Shown: piece by piece, positions 1-7,817 of the stretch
How the letters are laid out: every line of letters starts with the position of its first letter
Position numbering within the stretch: the first letter of the stretch is position 1
Source of the DNA: Clostridia bacterium
GTDB lineage: Bacteria; Bacillota; Clostridia; Oscillospirales; Acutalibacteraceae
Length of the DNA: 64,000 nucleotides
Direction: 5' to 3'
Assembly: GCA_017516965.1 (NCBI GenBank)
Contig: JAFXAP010000001.1
Coordinates: 53,311-117,310, forward strand
Notes under the pieces: model-generated
The model's database searches: none
What the model saw: only the letters and a program-made list of their open reading frames with translations
Told to the model about the DNA's origin: nothing
Program-made: the position numbers and the translations under genes

Positions 1-529
1 TATTTCGCGCAATTTTTTTAGCGAGTTCCTCGTTTTCACTTATTGCCTCTAAATAAAGTAATGCAAAATCCATTGCGCCACCTGCGCCCCAACCGGTAAC
101 TATGTTACCGTCTCGAACAGCAGGTCTGTCAAGCACGTGCGCGCCTGTAAGTTCTTTTTCAAAGCCGGTGAAACATACGGCATTTTTGCCTCTAAGCAGA
201 CCTTTGTGTCCTAAAATCATAGGTGCCGCGCATATTGCGCCAATGATTTTACCATTTTGCACGGCATAGTCTATAAACTTGTTAACGGTATCATCTGCTT
301 CTAAATTTGTAGTGCCTGGCAAACCGCCGGGTAAAATAATACCGTCAAAGTTGTTTATATCGGCTTCACCTATGGTTATATCACAGTTAACCGAAATGTT
401 GTGTGAGCCACGCACACGCTTACCTGTAACACCAACCGTTTTAACCTCTACACCGGCACGGCGCAACACATCTACAGGCGCTAATGCCTCAAGTTCTTCA
501 AAGCCTTTAGCTAAAAAAACATATACCAT
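1..529 (-). CDS. DJ-1/PfpI family protein (3' end beyond window)
   Basis: Partial class I glutamine amidotransferase-like fold of the DJ-1/PfpI family. The reading frame opens with MVYVFLAKGFEE, the usual beta-1 strand plus conserved Glu, and carries the nucleophile elbow GAICAAP with the expected Cys, then a GWGAGGAMDFA segment near the C-terminal helices. Family members act as glyoxalase/deglycase or chaperone-like stress proteins; which applies here cannot be told. The ATG follows the tmk stop directly and has an AGGTGAT ribosome site inside tmk, so it is probably the third gene of a thyX-tmk operon. The C-terminus runs off the window at base 1, where roughly 10 residues or fewer should be missing. 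Confidence 0.85.
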   Translation of the reverse strand, partial: MVYVFLAKGFEELEALAPVDVLRRAGVEVKTVGVTGKRVRGSHNISVNCDITIGEADINNFDGIILPGGLPGTTNLEADDTVNKFIDYAVQNGKIIGAICAAPMILGHKGLLRGKNAVCFTGFEKELTGAHVLDRPAVRDGNIVTGWGAGGAMDFALLYLEAISENEELAKKIARN

Positions 530-1192
530 TTATATCACCTTAAGCGTTTCTTTTAAAATATCATTTGCTATTTCATCTATAGGACGAGGTTGGCCGTCTT
601 TAGCGCAAGGAATAACCGTCCACCCCGAATAAGCTGCTGTAAACATAGCCGCCTTTCGACATTTATCAAGATAAGCGGTATCACTTTCGTGAATATCTTT
701 TTTGGTTTCATCGCCCTTATATCTGCCGGATAACAATTTTTGCGAAACCTCAACAGGCATATCCAAAAAAATTACCTTGTCAGGTTTTGGAATACCAACC
801 TTGTTATATTCAAGGTCATAAAGCCAATCCAAAAAGCCTTGCCACTCACTTTCATCCATCTTAGATGTCTGATGAACGGCATTGGATGTCGTGTATCTAC
901 CTGATACTATAACGCCATTTTGGTTATAGTATTCACCCCAATTAGTTTTGTAGGAAGCAAAACGGTCAACTGCATAAAAAAGGGATGCCGCATAAGCATT
1001 TACATCGTTAGGTTTACTGCCAAATTCACCGTTTAAATACATCTTTACAAGGGCACTTGAATCGCTGTCATAATCAGGGAATGATACGCTACGGCTTTTA
1101 ATACCCTGATTTTTAAGATTTTGCGGCAAAAGTTCAAGTTGGGTTGATTTGCCGCAACCATCGAGTCCTTCAATAACAATCAGCTTACCCAT
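530..1192 (-). CDS. tmk: Thymidylate kinase
   Basis: Cytosolic dTMP kinase (dTMP + ATP to dTDP). The P-loop GLDGCGKST is at residues 9-17, and the DR-type motif lies in YAVDRFASYK. The RYTTSNAVHQ segment matches the thymidine-binding region and SGRYKGDETKK the LID. At 220 residues it is slightly longer than the usual 205-215. Its ATG overlaps the thyX stop by one base (TAATG), implying translational coupling. Pairing with thyX makes the operon a dTMP synthesis and activation unit. The function call is secure. Confidence 0.95.
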   Translation of the reverse strand: MGKLIVIEGLDGCGKSTQLELLPQNLKNQGIKSRSVSFPDYDSDSSALVKMYLNGEFGSKPNDVNAYAASLFYAVDRFASYKTNWGEYYNQNGVIVSGRYTTSNAVHQTSKMDESEWQGFLDWLYDLEYNKVGIPKPDKVIFLDMPVEVSQKLLSGRYKGDETKKDIHESDTAYLDKCRKAAMFTAAYSGWTVIPCAKDGQPRPIDEIANDILKETLKVI

Positions 1193-1959
1193 TACTTTTT
1201 CATATCCTCATAAAACTTTTTAACTTCTTTTGCTTTACCGCAAGTCATTTTGCCCTCAGGACAAGGGCCTGTAAGGCAAGGCGGACCCGCCTTTTTAAAG
1301 AGTTCGGGCGCTACGTCACTTACAAGACGCAACATCTGATTTGCAACCTCTCTTATCTCCCACTGGGCGCGGTTGCAACAACGGTGACGGAAGAAATTAT
1401 GTAGAGATCTTGCATTCATTGTAACAACCATTTTTGTTTCACACGCATTAGGCAATACAAAACGTGCATCCTCTATTGCTTTTTTAGAAGCAAGTCTGGC
1501 GGCGGTTTTTTCATCTTTGCCCTCAGCTATGAATGCAGCAGTATGCTTTTGGGTAAGAATCTCAGCAATTTTATCATAAGACTCTTGAGCGAGTCGCATT
1601 GATTCTTCATACGCCTCAAGCGCAACAGGGTCAGCTGCAACCTCAGGCGGAGTTACAAACTCAAAAGCGCCCTCTTTTACATAACGCTGACTTTTAACCG
1701 AATATGACGCCATTCTGTGACGTGTAATCTGCGCCAAAAACGCGCGTGACACACCCGCGATACCAAAGGTAAACGACGCATGTTCAATTGGGCTTTCGTG
1801 ACCTATTTCAGAAAGCATTTCAACAAAATCTGCCGCTTTTTCTTGGGTGAGCCCATCGTACAAATCAAGTATGTTAGACGAACTGTAACAAAGCTTTGCA
1901 GCCGACGCTACCGTCTTTTCGGGATTGGGTGTGTGCGCAAGCAAAGTAACTGTTGGCAT
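1192..1959 (-). CDS. thyX: FAD-dependent thymidylate synthase ThyX
   Basis: Flavin-dependent thymidylate synthase, methylating dUMP to dTMP with methylene-THF and FADH2. The diagnostic RHR-x7-S motif is at residues 80-90 (RHRMASYSVKS). A second conserved block, RHRCCNRAQWEIR, lies near the C-terminus. The tail is cysteine-rich (PCLTGPCPEGKMTCG), an extension I recall from clostridial ThyX proteins. The start is supported by AGGAGATG eight bases upstream of ATG. The gene is first in an operon with tmk and the DJ-1 gene, driven by the promoter at 2004-2032. No thyA-type gene is seen in the window. Confidence 0.95.
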   Translation of the reverse strand: MPTVTLLAHTPNPEKTVASAAKLCYSSSNILDLYDGLTQEKAADFVEMLSEIGHESPIEHASFTFGIAGVSRAFLAQITRHRMASYSVKSQRYVKEGAFEFVTPPEVAADPVALEAYEESMRLAQESYDKIAEILTQKHTAAFIAEGKDEKTAARLASKKAIEDARFVLPNACETKMVVTMNARSLHNFFRHRCCNRAQWEIREVANQMLRLVSDVAPELFKKAGPPCLTGPCPEGKMTCGKAKEVKKFYEDMKK

Positions 1960-2003
1960 ATTATGACATCTCCTGACAAAATTGTGTATTTATAGTTAGA
2001 TTT

Positions 2004-2032
2004 ATTATATCACATATAGTCAGTAATAGCAA
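2004..2032 (-). promoter_or_regulatory. Sigma-A promoter of thyX-tmk-DJ-1 operon
   Basis: On the minus strand TTGCTA (2032-2027) is separated by 17 bp from a perfect TATAAT (2009-2004). The leader to the thyX ATG is about 40 nt. Confidence 0.75.
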
Positions 2033-2078
2033 ATATTTTTATTTTTTAAAAAAATGTAAAAAAATTTGTAAAAAAGTC

Positions 2079-2107
2079 TTTTTATGTTGAGAAAAATGTG
2101 TTACAAT
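2079..2107 (+). promoter_or_regulatory. Probable extended -10 promoter of prs
   Basis: TGT-TACAAT at 2099-2107 is an extended -10 element. The -35 region at 2079-2084 (TTTTTA) is weak, as is common for extended -10 promoters. It lies 44 bases before the prs ATG. Confidence 0.5.
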
Positions 2108-2150
2108 AGACTCAGTAAATTTTTTATATTTCTTGCGGAGGGATTTTTAT

Positions 2151-3287
2151 ATGTCCAGTATCAATTTTAAACACACACCTTATGGTGACCTCGCAATTAT
2201 AAGTATGCGTGGTTGTGAAGACATTTCTTCACAGGTGGACTTTTATCTTAAACAATGGCGTAACATTGATGAAGAGCAATCTTTTGTAATCGACGCTAAC
2301 TGTCCACGTTTTGGCACAGGCGAAGCAAAAGCAGTTCTTCATCATTCTGCCCGCGGTCTTGATGCATTCATCATCTGCGACTGCTTTAACTATAACGTTA
2401 CATACAAAATGTATGGACAAACCGTTCCAATGAGTCCTGATGACCATTTTCAAGACTTAAAGCGCATTATAGCAGCATTTGGCGGTAAGGCGCGTCGTAT
2501 CACCGTTATTATGCCTATGCTTTATGAAGGCAGACAGCATCGCCGTACCGCGCGTGAGTCTATGGACTGCGCTATGGCTTTACAAGAACTTGTTGCAATG
2601 GGCGTTAAAAACATCATCACATTTGATGCTCACGACCCACGTGTTAACAATGCTATTCCGCTTGATGGCTTTGACAACGTTCAGGCGGCATATCAAATGA
2701 TTAAGGCACTTCTCCGCAATGTGCCGGACGTTAAACTTGATCGCGACCATACCATGATAGTTTCTCCCGACGAGGGCGGTATGGGCAGATGTATCTATTA
2801 CTCATCAGTTTTAGGTCTCGACCTTGGTATGTTCTACAAGCGTCGTAATTATTCTATTGTTGTAAACGGCAAAAACCCAATCGAAGCGCACGAGTTCCTT
2901 GGTAACGACATCACAGGCAAAGACCTTATTCTTGTTGACGATATGATATCAAGTGGTGAGTCAATGCTTGATATTGCCGCTAAGTTAAAAGAAAAAGGCG
3001 CCGGTAGAATATTTGTGTTCTCTACCTTTGGTCTTTTTGTTGAAGGTCTCGAGAAGTTTGATGAATACTATGCTAACGGTCTTATCGACAAGGTATTTAC
3101 AACCAACCTCATTTATCAAACACCCGAACTTCTTTCACGTGAATGGTACTGCAGTGTAAATATGTCAAAATATATTGCGCTTTTGGTTGATACCCTTAAC
3201 AACGATAACTCTATCAGCAAACTTCTTGACCCGGCTGACAAGATTAAGGCTGCTGTAGCAAGATACGAAGCTGAAAATAACGTATAA
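2151..3287 (+). CDS. prs: Ribose-phosphate pyrophosphokinase (long, divergent form)
   Basis: PRPP synthetase, making PRPP from ribose 5-phosphate and ATP for nucleotide, His, Trp and NAD synthesis. The PRPP-binding loop DLILVDDMISSGESML lies about two thirds in, and SPDEGGMGRC is the flexible-loop region. The usual ATP-site YARQDRK appears as YEGRQHRR, and FDAHDPR corresponds to the metal/substrate loop. The protein has 378 residues against about 315 for classical Prs, with a different N-terminus and a longer C-terminus. The ATG at 2151 is chosen over an upstream in-frame TTG because GGAGGG lies 8-13 bases before it. A strong terminator follows. Identity is firm at family level; it looks like a separate long clade. 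Confidence 0.88.
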   Translation: MSSINFKHTPYGDLAIISMRGCEDISSQVDFYLKQWRNIDEEQSFVIDANCPRFGTGEAKAVLHHSARGLDAFIICDCFNYNVTYKMYGQTVPMSPDDHFQDLKRIIAAFGGKARRITVIMPMLYEGRQHRRTARESMDCAMALQELVAMGVKNIITFDAHDPRVNNAIPLDGFDNVQAAYQMIKALLRNVPDVKLDRDHTMIVSPDEGGMGRCIYYSSVLGLDLGMFYKRRNYSIVVNGKNPIEAHEFLGNDITGKDLILVDDMISSGESMLDIAAKLKEKGAGRIFVFSTFGLFVEGLEKFDEYYANGLIDKVFTTNLIYQTPELLSREWYCSVNMSKYIALLVDTLNNDNSISKLLDPADKIKAAVARYEAENNV

Positions 3288-3309
3288 TTTACAATACTTG
3301 AATTTACAC

Positions 3310-3346
3310 AAAACACCGCTTAAAATTTTAAGCGGTGTTTTAATTT
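3310..3346 (+). terminator. Rho-independent terminator of prs
   Basis: Perfect inverted repeat AACACCGCTTAAAA / TTTTAAGCGGTGTT followed by TTTTAATTTTT. Confidence 0.9.
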
Positions 3347-3374
3347 TTAGGGCATAATAGATTTGGGTGATTTT

Positions 3375-4199
3375 ATGAGCATCAGAACAGACCTTATTGC
3401 TGAAATCAAGGCAGAAAGCCCCGATAATATTACGGGACTTAAAACGCGCGATGAACAACTGAATGATATTACCATTTCTACCGTTTGTGTTACTAATGAT
3501 ATAGCGGCTAATGCTATAAAAAAACCTAAAGGATGTTATTGCACCATTTCGTTTCCTCGCCTCGATTTTATATGCGATACCAACGATATAATAAATGCTA
3601 TTGTAAAGTCACTTAAATCAGTTTGTAAAAAAAAGATTGATTCTGCGCTGGTGGTGGGTCTTGGCAACACAGATATCACCCCCGATGCATTAGGTCCGTT
3701 TGTTGCCGACCGCATACTTGCAACGCGACATATAAGCGATGGGTTAAAAAACAGTTTAGGACTTCAAAAATTAAAAAGCGTTTGTTGTCTTACGCCTAAC
3801 GTACTCGGTAAAACAGGCATAGAAAGCTATGACCTTATTAAATCCGCCGTAAACACAGTAAAACCCGATATAGTAATTGCCGTCGATGCTCTAGCCGCAC
3901 GTGAAGCCGAACGACTTTGCCGTACAATTCAGATAGGTGACAGCGGCATAACCGCAGGCTCAGGCGTTAACAACGCGCGAAAAACTTTAAACTGCAAAAA
4001 CCTTGGTGTGCCTGTTATTGCAGTGGGCGTACCTACGGTTATTGACGGCAATTCTTTTTTTGAAACACAAGAAAATATGATGGTAACACCCAAAGAAATC
4101 GACCTGCTTATTGAAAAGGCATCTGATATAATCTCTCGCGCAATCAACATTTTTTTACAGCCGGAAATAGATATTAATATAATTGAAAGCCTGACATAA
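3375..4199 (+). CDS. gpr: GPR spore germination protease
   Basis: Aspartic-type endopeptidase (family A25) that degrades the small acid-soluble spore proteins during germination; it is made in the forespore. The N-terminal RTDL signature, ALVVGLGNTDITPDALGP, AVDALAAREAERLC and TAGSGVNNARK blocks are all typical. The ATG at 3375 is preferred over an in-frame TTG at 3363 because of the weak GGGTGAT site upstream. With it only MSI precedes RTDL, so almost no propeptide is present, whereas Bacillus GPR is made with about 15 residues that are removed. At 274 residues it is short for the family (Bacillus about 370). spoIIP follows 43 bases later, a conserved pairing. Confidence 0.93.
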   Translation: MSIRTDLIAEIKAESPDNITGLKTRDEQLNDITISTVCVTNDIAANAIKKPKGCYCTISFPRLDFICDTNDIINAIVKSLKSVCKKKIDSALVVGLGNTDITPDALGPFVADRILATRHISDGLKNSLGLQKLKSVCCLTPNVLGKTGIESYDLIKSAVNTVKPDIVIAVDALAAREAERLCRTIQIGDSGITAGSGVNNARKTLNCKNLGVPVIAVGVPTVIDGNSFFETQENMMVTPKEIDLLIEKASDIISRAINIFLQPEIDINIIESLT

Positions 4200-4242
4200 A
4201 CCACCCATATTAAACATAAAATGTTTGTGGATGGTGATAAAA

Positions 4243-5298
4243 ATGAACAATCGTGGCGCGATTATACGCCTTTACTCATCAGCGCTATGCATTGCGCTGT
4301 TTTTAACATATATAAGCGCCAAAGGACTCTCAACTCAAGGCAAAAATAGCACACTTAAGGCACAGCTGCCTATTGTCCATAGCGTTAATAATTTAGAGTC
4401 AAATTCAAATCAAAACACTTCTTCGTATAGCGAAAAAAATCCAGAAAGCACAAACTCTGATTCTAACGAAAAAAAGCAATCCGTAATGATTTCTGCCACG
4501 GGCGACGTTCAAGGAAAGGTTATAGAAAAATTCATATCACCATATACAGCCAACACATCATACGACAATATTTATTTAAAAAACAATACAACGCTTGATA
4601 TAAATTTAAAAGACTTTCTAAACAGCAATTTGGGATTTAAAATAGAAAAAAACAATGCTCCACAGGTGCTTATACTACACACCCACGCCACCGAAAGTTA
4701 TCTGCGACATAACGAAAACTATTACACACAAAACGACACTGCTCGCAACACCAACAATGCATATAATATGGTTGCGTTGGGCAAAATAATCACAAACAAA
4801 CTCAATGCCGCAGGTATTGTAACGTTACACGATACAACACAGCACGACAACCCCTCATATAACGAAAGTTATTCACGCGCCGCGAGCACCATTTGTACCT
4901 ATTTAAAAAAATACCCAAGCATAAAAATAGTTATTGACCTGCACCGAGATGCCCTTGCTGAAAATGACAACGATAAGGTAAAACTCACCACCGAAATAGA
5001 CGGCAAAAAAGCCGCGCAGATAATGCTTGTAATGGGTTCACAGAGCGGAAATGTGACAAACTTTCCCGATTGGAAAGAAAATTTAAAACTTGCTGTAAAG
5101 TTGCAAAAAACAGTTGAAGATATGTACCCAAGCCTTGCCCGCGCAATTCATTTTATGCCAAAAAATTATAACCAAAGCTTAACAACGGGTTCTTTACTTA
5201 TAGAAATCGGCACCGATGGTAACACCTTTGAGGAGGCGCAATACTCAGCGGAGTTGCTTTCAAATTCGCTTATAAAACTGCTTGATACGTTACAATAA
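4243..5298 (+). CDS. spoIIP: Stage II sporulation protein P
   Basis: Membrane-anchored peptidoglycan amidase/endopeptidase that works with SpoIID and SpoIIM to thin septal wall and drive engulfment. One N-terminal membrane helix (about residues 9-28 after MNNRGAIIRLY) is followed by a Ser/Asn-rich linker. The zinc amidase domain carries ILHTHATESY, SYSRAA and VIDLHRDAL, the family's metal and catalytic blocks. The ATG at 4243 is chosen over an upstream TTG because GGTGAT sits five bases before it. Placement right after gpr is typical of endospore formers. A sporulation sigma-factor promoter is expected but I could not assign one. Confidence 0.93.
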   Translation: MNNRGAIIRLYSSALCIALFLTYISAKGLSTQGKNSTLKAQLPIVHSVNNLESNSNQNTSSYSEKNPESTNSDSNEKKQSVMISATGDVQGKVIEKFISPYTANTSYDNIYLKNNTTLDINLKDFLNSNLGFKIEKNNAPQVLILHTHATESYLRHNENYYTQNDTARNTNNAYNMVALGKIITNKLNAAGIVTLHDTTQHDNPSYNESYSRAASTICTYLKKYPSIKIVIDLHRDALAENDNDKVKLTTEIDGKKAAQIMLVMGSQSGNVTNFPDWKENLKLAVKLQKTVEDMYPSLARAIHFMPKNYNQSLTTGSLLIEIGTDGNTFEEAQYSAELLSNSLIKLLDTLQ

Positions 5299-5316
5299 CA
5301 AATAAGGAAACAAGAA

Positions 5317-5511
5317 ATGAAAAGACAAACAAAAACCTATTTTAGAACACTTTATATAAGCCTTGTGATTATCTCTTGCCTGTCATTTGGCTGGATAGCA
5401 ATATCTACGGCCTATGAAAACACGGTAGAAATAGCATTTGGAGAATGCAAAAAAGCAATAGAAATAAGCAAAGATAAAATACGTATACTTGATTTTGAGA
5501 TAGAACTATAA
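5317..5511 (+). CDS. Small single-pass membrane protein after spoIIP
   Basis: A 64-residue protein with a basic N-terminus (MKRQTKTYFRT), one hydrophobic helix at about residues 12-30 and a charged C-terminal tail rich in Glu, Lys and Ile. AAGGAA precedes the ATG by eight bases and the gene ends directly at a terminator, so it is probably the last gene of the gpr-spoIIP unit. I do not recognise a family. The position suggests a sporulation-linked role, but that is inference only. Confidence 0.65.
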   Translation: MKRQTKTYFRTLYISLVIISCLSFGWIAISTAYENTVEIAFGECKKAIEISKDKIRILDFEIEL

Positions 5512-5542
5512 AAAGGATGGCAGTTGCCATCCTTTGTTTTTT
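5512..5542 (+). terminator. Terminator of gpr-spoIIP unit
   Basis: Stem AAAGGATGGCA / TGCCATCCTTT with a two-base loop, followed by GTTTTTT. Its right arm contains the -35 box of the next promoter. Confidence 0.85.
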
Positions 5543-5552
5543 ATGATATAAT
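5524..5552 (+). promoter_or_regulatory. Sigma-A promoter of lipoprotein gene
   Basis: TTGCCA (5524-5529), 17 bp spacer, perfect TATAAT (5547-5552). The -35 lies inside the right arm of the preceding terminator. Confidence 0.8.
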
Positions 5553-5585
5553 AAAATTAAGATAAGTCGAAAGGATGGTATTAAA

Positions 5586-6110
5586 ATGAAAAAACTATTT
5601 TTAATTACATTTTGTGTAATATTGTTATTTTGCTTATCTGCCTGTAGTTCATCTTCTTTACAGCAGACCAACAATTTGTCTCAACTTACTCAAAGTGAAA
5701 ATGTTCCAACTCTGATTGCCGCTTTAACCGCTACTGACAGCGTAGATAAAATACAAAATTTTGAAATTATCCACGAATTTGATGGAGTAGGGACTATAAT
5801 CTCTGATAATAACGACCTGAAGTTTTTAGAAAAATACACCTATAGTCACATATATCCCTCAGATAAACTACACGAGTTGCTATTATTCCCTAACAATTAT
5901 ATTATAAATCTGAAAGTTAACGGCTATACAAACAACCTTTATTTAATGAAAGATGGTAGTATAGCGATGCGTCAAATGTGCGGTGATAGTGATGTTACTG
6001 ACGTTCCATTTGAAGTTTATAAGGCAGATAACCAATATATGCTCAACCAAGAAAGGCTTATTGAACTGCTAAAAAAATACAACGGATACAATGAAGATTA
6101 TATTAAATAA
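5586..6110 (+). CDS. Predicted lipoprotein of unknown function
   Basis: A 174-residue exported protein. The signal peptide MKKLFLITFCVILLFCLSAC ends in the lipobox LSAC with Cys20 as the lipidated residue, followed by a Ser-rich linker. The remainder is a mixed alpha/beta globular domain without a motif I recognise. AAAGGATGG lies about nine bases upstream of the ATG. It has its own promoter and a terminator on both sides, so it is monocistronic. Confidence 0.8.
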   Translation: MKKLFLITFCVILLFCLSACSSSSLQQTNNLSQLTQSENVPTLIAALTATDSVDKIQNFEIIHEFDGVGTIISDNNDLKFLEKYTYSHIYPSDKLHELLLFPNNYIINLKVNGYTNNLYLMKDGSIAMRQMCGDSDVTDVPFEVYKADNQYMLNQERLIELLKKYNGYNEDYIK

Positions 6111-6115
6111 AACAC

Positions 6116-6154
6116 AACCCTCTGCTTAAAACAAAAGCAGAGGGTTATTTTTTA
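6116..6154. terminator. Terminator between convergent genes
   Basis: AACCCTCTGCTT / AAGCAGAGGGTT with a T-run on the plus side (ATTTTTTT). It can also serve the minus-strand esterase gene ending at 6152. Confidence 0.85.
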
Positions 6155-7240
6155 TAATTTTGATTTCAAAAACTTAATGTAATGATTCCAGTCTTCACGT
6201 GAAAAAAAGTGTCTGCCTGCGCGAAGGTGGTAACCTATGTTACCTTCCATTAAATGGTCACCTATTTCGGGAAGTTTATCAGGTGTTATAATTCCTTTTT
6301 TACCAAACAATTCCCAAGCACAGCTTGCGTGAAGCGAGGTTAAAAATTCAGATAGTGGGTCTGCGCCTTTATCTTCTACAGCCGAGCCAATACAAACAAG
6401 CCGCGGCGCAATAGCCGCTGTTAAATACGCCTGATCATAGGGTTTGTCGTCTTCTGCGTCTTTATAATCCTTAAAATTTTCGCAAAACCAATCCCAACTA
6501 CCCGCTCTAAAAAAGTCAATAATTTTTTCGCCGGTACTGTGCTTAGAACTTGCGGCGCCGCCATAGCCCGAGTCGTTAGAGATAGCGCACCAAAAACGCT
6601 CGTCCTGCGCGGCAGTCCAGAGTGCTGTTTTACCTAACCTCGAGTGACCGATAACTGCAGTGTGTTCAGCGTCTATATCGTCGCGTGTAAGCAAATAGTC
6701 AAGCGCTCGTGAACCGGCATATGCCCACATACCAATCTTGCCCCATTGTGTCTTATCTTGACGTGGATTTTTGACATCAAACATCTTACCCAAGCCATCA
6801 GAAAAATCACCATAGTGGTTATCGTTTACAACATCGGTATAAACCATAACAAACAAGGCAAAACCCTGGTCGGTAATTTCTTCAACAGGAATATATCTAT
6901 CGGGTACGCGACGAAACGCGTGATTTAAAAAAACGGGTGGTTTTTCTACATTGTTTGGAATATATAATTCCGTATAAACTGTAAGTTCACCACTAGGTGT
7001 ATTAAATGTTAAATTTATATGCTGTTCGGTTACCTTTCCGGCGTAGGCCATCTTGTCTTCAAAAATAACCTCCCCGGTTCCCTTTCCTAAACACTCGGGG
7101 GTATAACCATAAGAGTATTTTTGCAACAGCTCTAACATTTCTGCTCTACGCTCAGCCCACAACTGTGGTGTAACCTCACGACCATCATTCATTTTTAAAA
7201 TGGGCAATAAATCGCGCTCTTGCAGCACTTCTTTTAACAT
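6152..7240 (-). CDS. CE15-like alpha/beta hydrolase (glucuronoyl/acetyl esterase type)
   Basis: An alpha/beta hydrolase resembling bacterial glucuronoyl methylesterases and related xylan esterases (CE15). The nucleophile elbow is GHSRLGKTALW with Ser200, the SR-x-GK context typical of that family. SNDSGYGGAA follows, and the C-terminal HLRAGRHFFSREDW carries the candidate catalytic His. No signal peptide is visible, so it probably acts in the cytoplasm on imported sugar esters. GAGGTAAAA precedes the ATG. It is last in the alaS operon, two bases after the PAP2 gene. The precise substrate is unknown. Confidence 0.75.
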   Translation of the reverse strand: MLKEVLQERDLLPILKMNDGREVTPQLWAERRAEMLELLQKYSYGYTPECLGKGTGEVIFEDKMAYAGKVTEQHINLTFNTPSGELTVYTELYIPNNVEKPPVFLNHAFRRVPDRYIPVEEITDQGFALFVMVYTDVVNDNHYGDFSDGLGKMFDVKNPRQDKTQWGKIGMWAYAGSRALDYLLTRDDIDAEHTAVIGHSRLGKTALWTAAQDERFWCAISNDSGYGGAASSKHSTGEKIIDFFRAGSWDWFCENFKDYKDAEDDKPYDQAYLTAAIAPRLVCIGSAVEDKGADPLSEFLTSLHASCAWELFGKKGIITPDKLPEIGDHLMEGNIGYHLRAGRHFFSREDWNHYIKFLKSKL

Positions 7241-7241
7241 A

Positions 7242-7805
7242 TTATTTTACCTCGGGTTTGCTTTTTCTATTGCTAATATACTCGCCTACTTTTTTTACAA
7301 TAAAGATTGCAAGCAAGCCGTCTATTACGCCAAGAGCCGCACCGGCTAAAACATCGGTTGGGTAATGAACGTAAAGATACATCCTAGAAAGACAGGTAAG
7401 CACCGCAACCACAATTGCAACAGCGCCCCATTTTTTATTGTTTGCAAAAATTGCAATCGAACACTCAACCGCGCAACGCGAATGTCCCGATGGAAAAGAA
7501 AATGACGAAAGTTTATCTATAATAAGCGTTATGTCGGGATTTACAGTATAGGGTCTTGGTCTTTCAAAAATCTTTTTAAGAATTTGGTTGCCTAAAATCT
7601 CACCTATTATAAGCACAGCGCCAAGACAGATACCCGTTTTGCGTGTCTTTTTAAAACAAAGCAAAATAATCGCTAAAGCTATCCAAAAAATACCTTTATC
7701 TGAAAGAGAAGTAATGCCAATAAAAAAGTAATCTAAAAATTTGCAAGAAAAGGTTTCTCTTATAAAATCAAGTATACCAATTTCAAATTGATTTAAAGCA
7801 TCCAT
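7242..7805 (-). CDS. PAP2-family membrane phosphatase
   Basis: A polytopic membrane phosphatase of the PAP2 superfamily. The three catalytic blocks are present: ERPRPY, FPSGHSRC and SRMYLYVHYPTDVLAG. Hydrophobic segments suggest five or six helices. Relatives dephosphorylate undecaprenyl pyrophosphate or phosphatidate outside the membrane; lipid carrier recycling is likely but not proven. AAGGGGTAA lies just before the ATG. It belongs to the alaS operon, 13 bases after the phosphoribosyltransferase. Confidence 0.88.
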   Translation of the reverse strand: MDALNQFEIGILDFIRETFSCKFLDYFFIGITSLSDKGIFWIALAIILLCFKKTRKTGICLGAVLIIGEILGNQILKKIFERPRPYTVNPDITLIIDKLSSFSFPSGHSRCAVECSIAIFANNKKWGAVAIVVAVLTCLSRMYLYVHYPTDVLAGAALGVIDGLLAIFIVKKVGEYISNRKSKPEVK

Positions 7806-7817
7806 TTTTATTACCCC

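Noticed and set aside
3353-3359. CATAATA as a sigma-G type -10 for gpr
   Set aside because: It matches the sigma-G -10 pattern, but no GHATR-like -35 is found at the right distance and the predicted leader would be only about nine bases, cutting the ribosome site.
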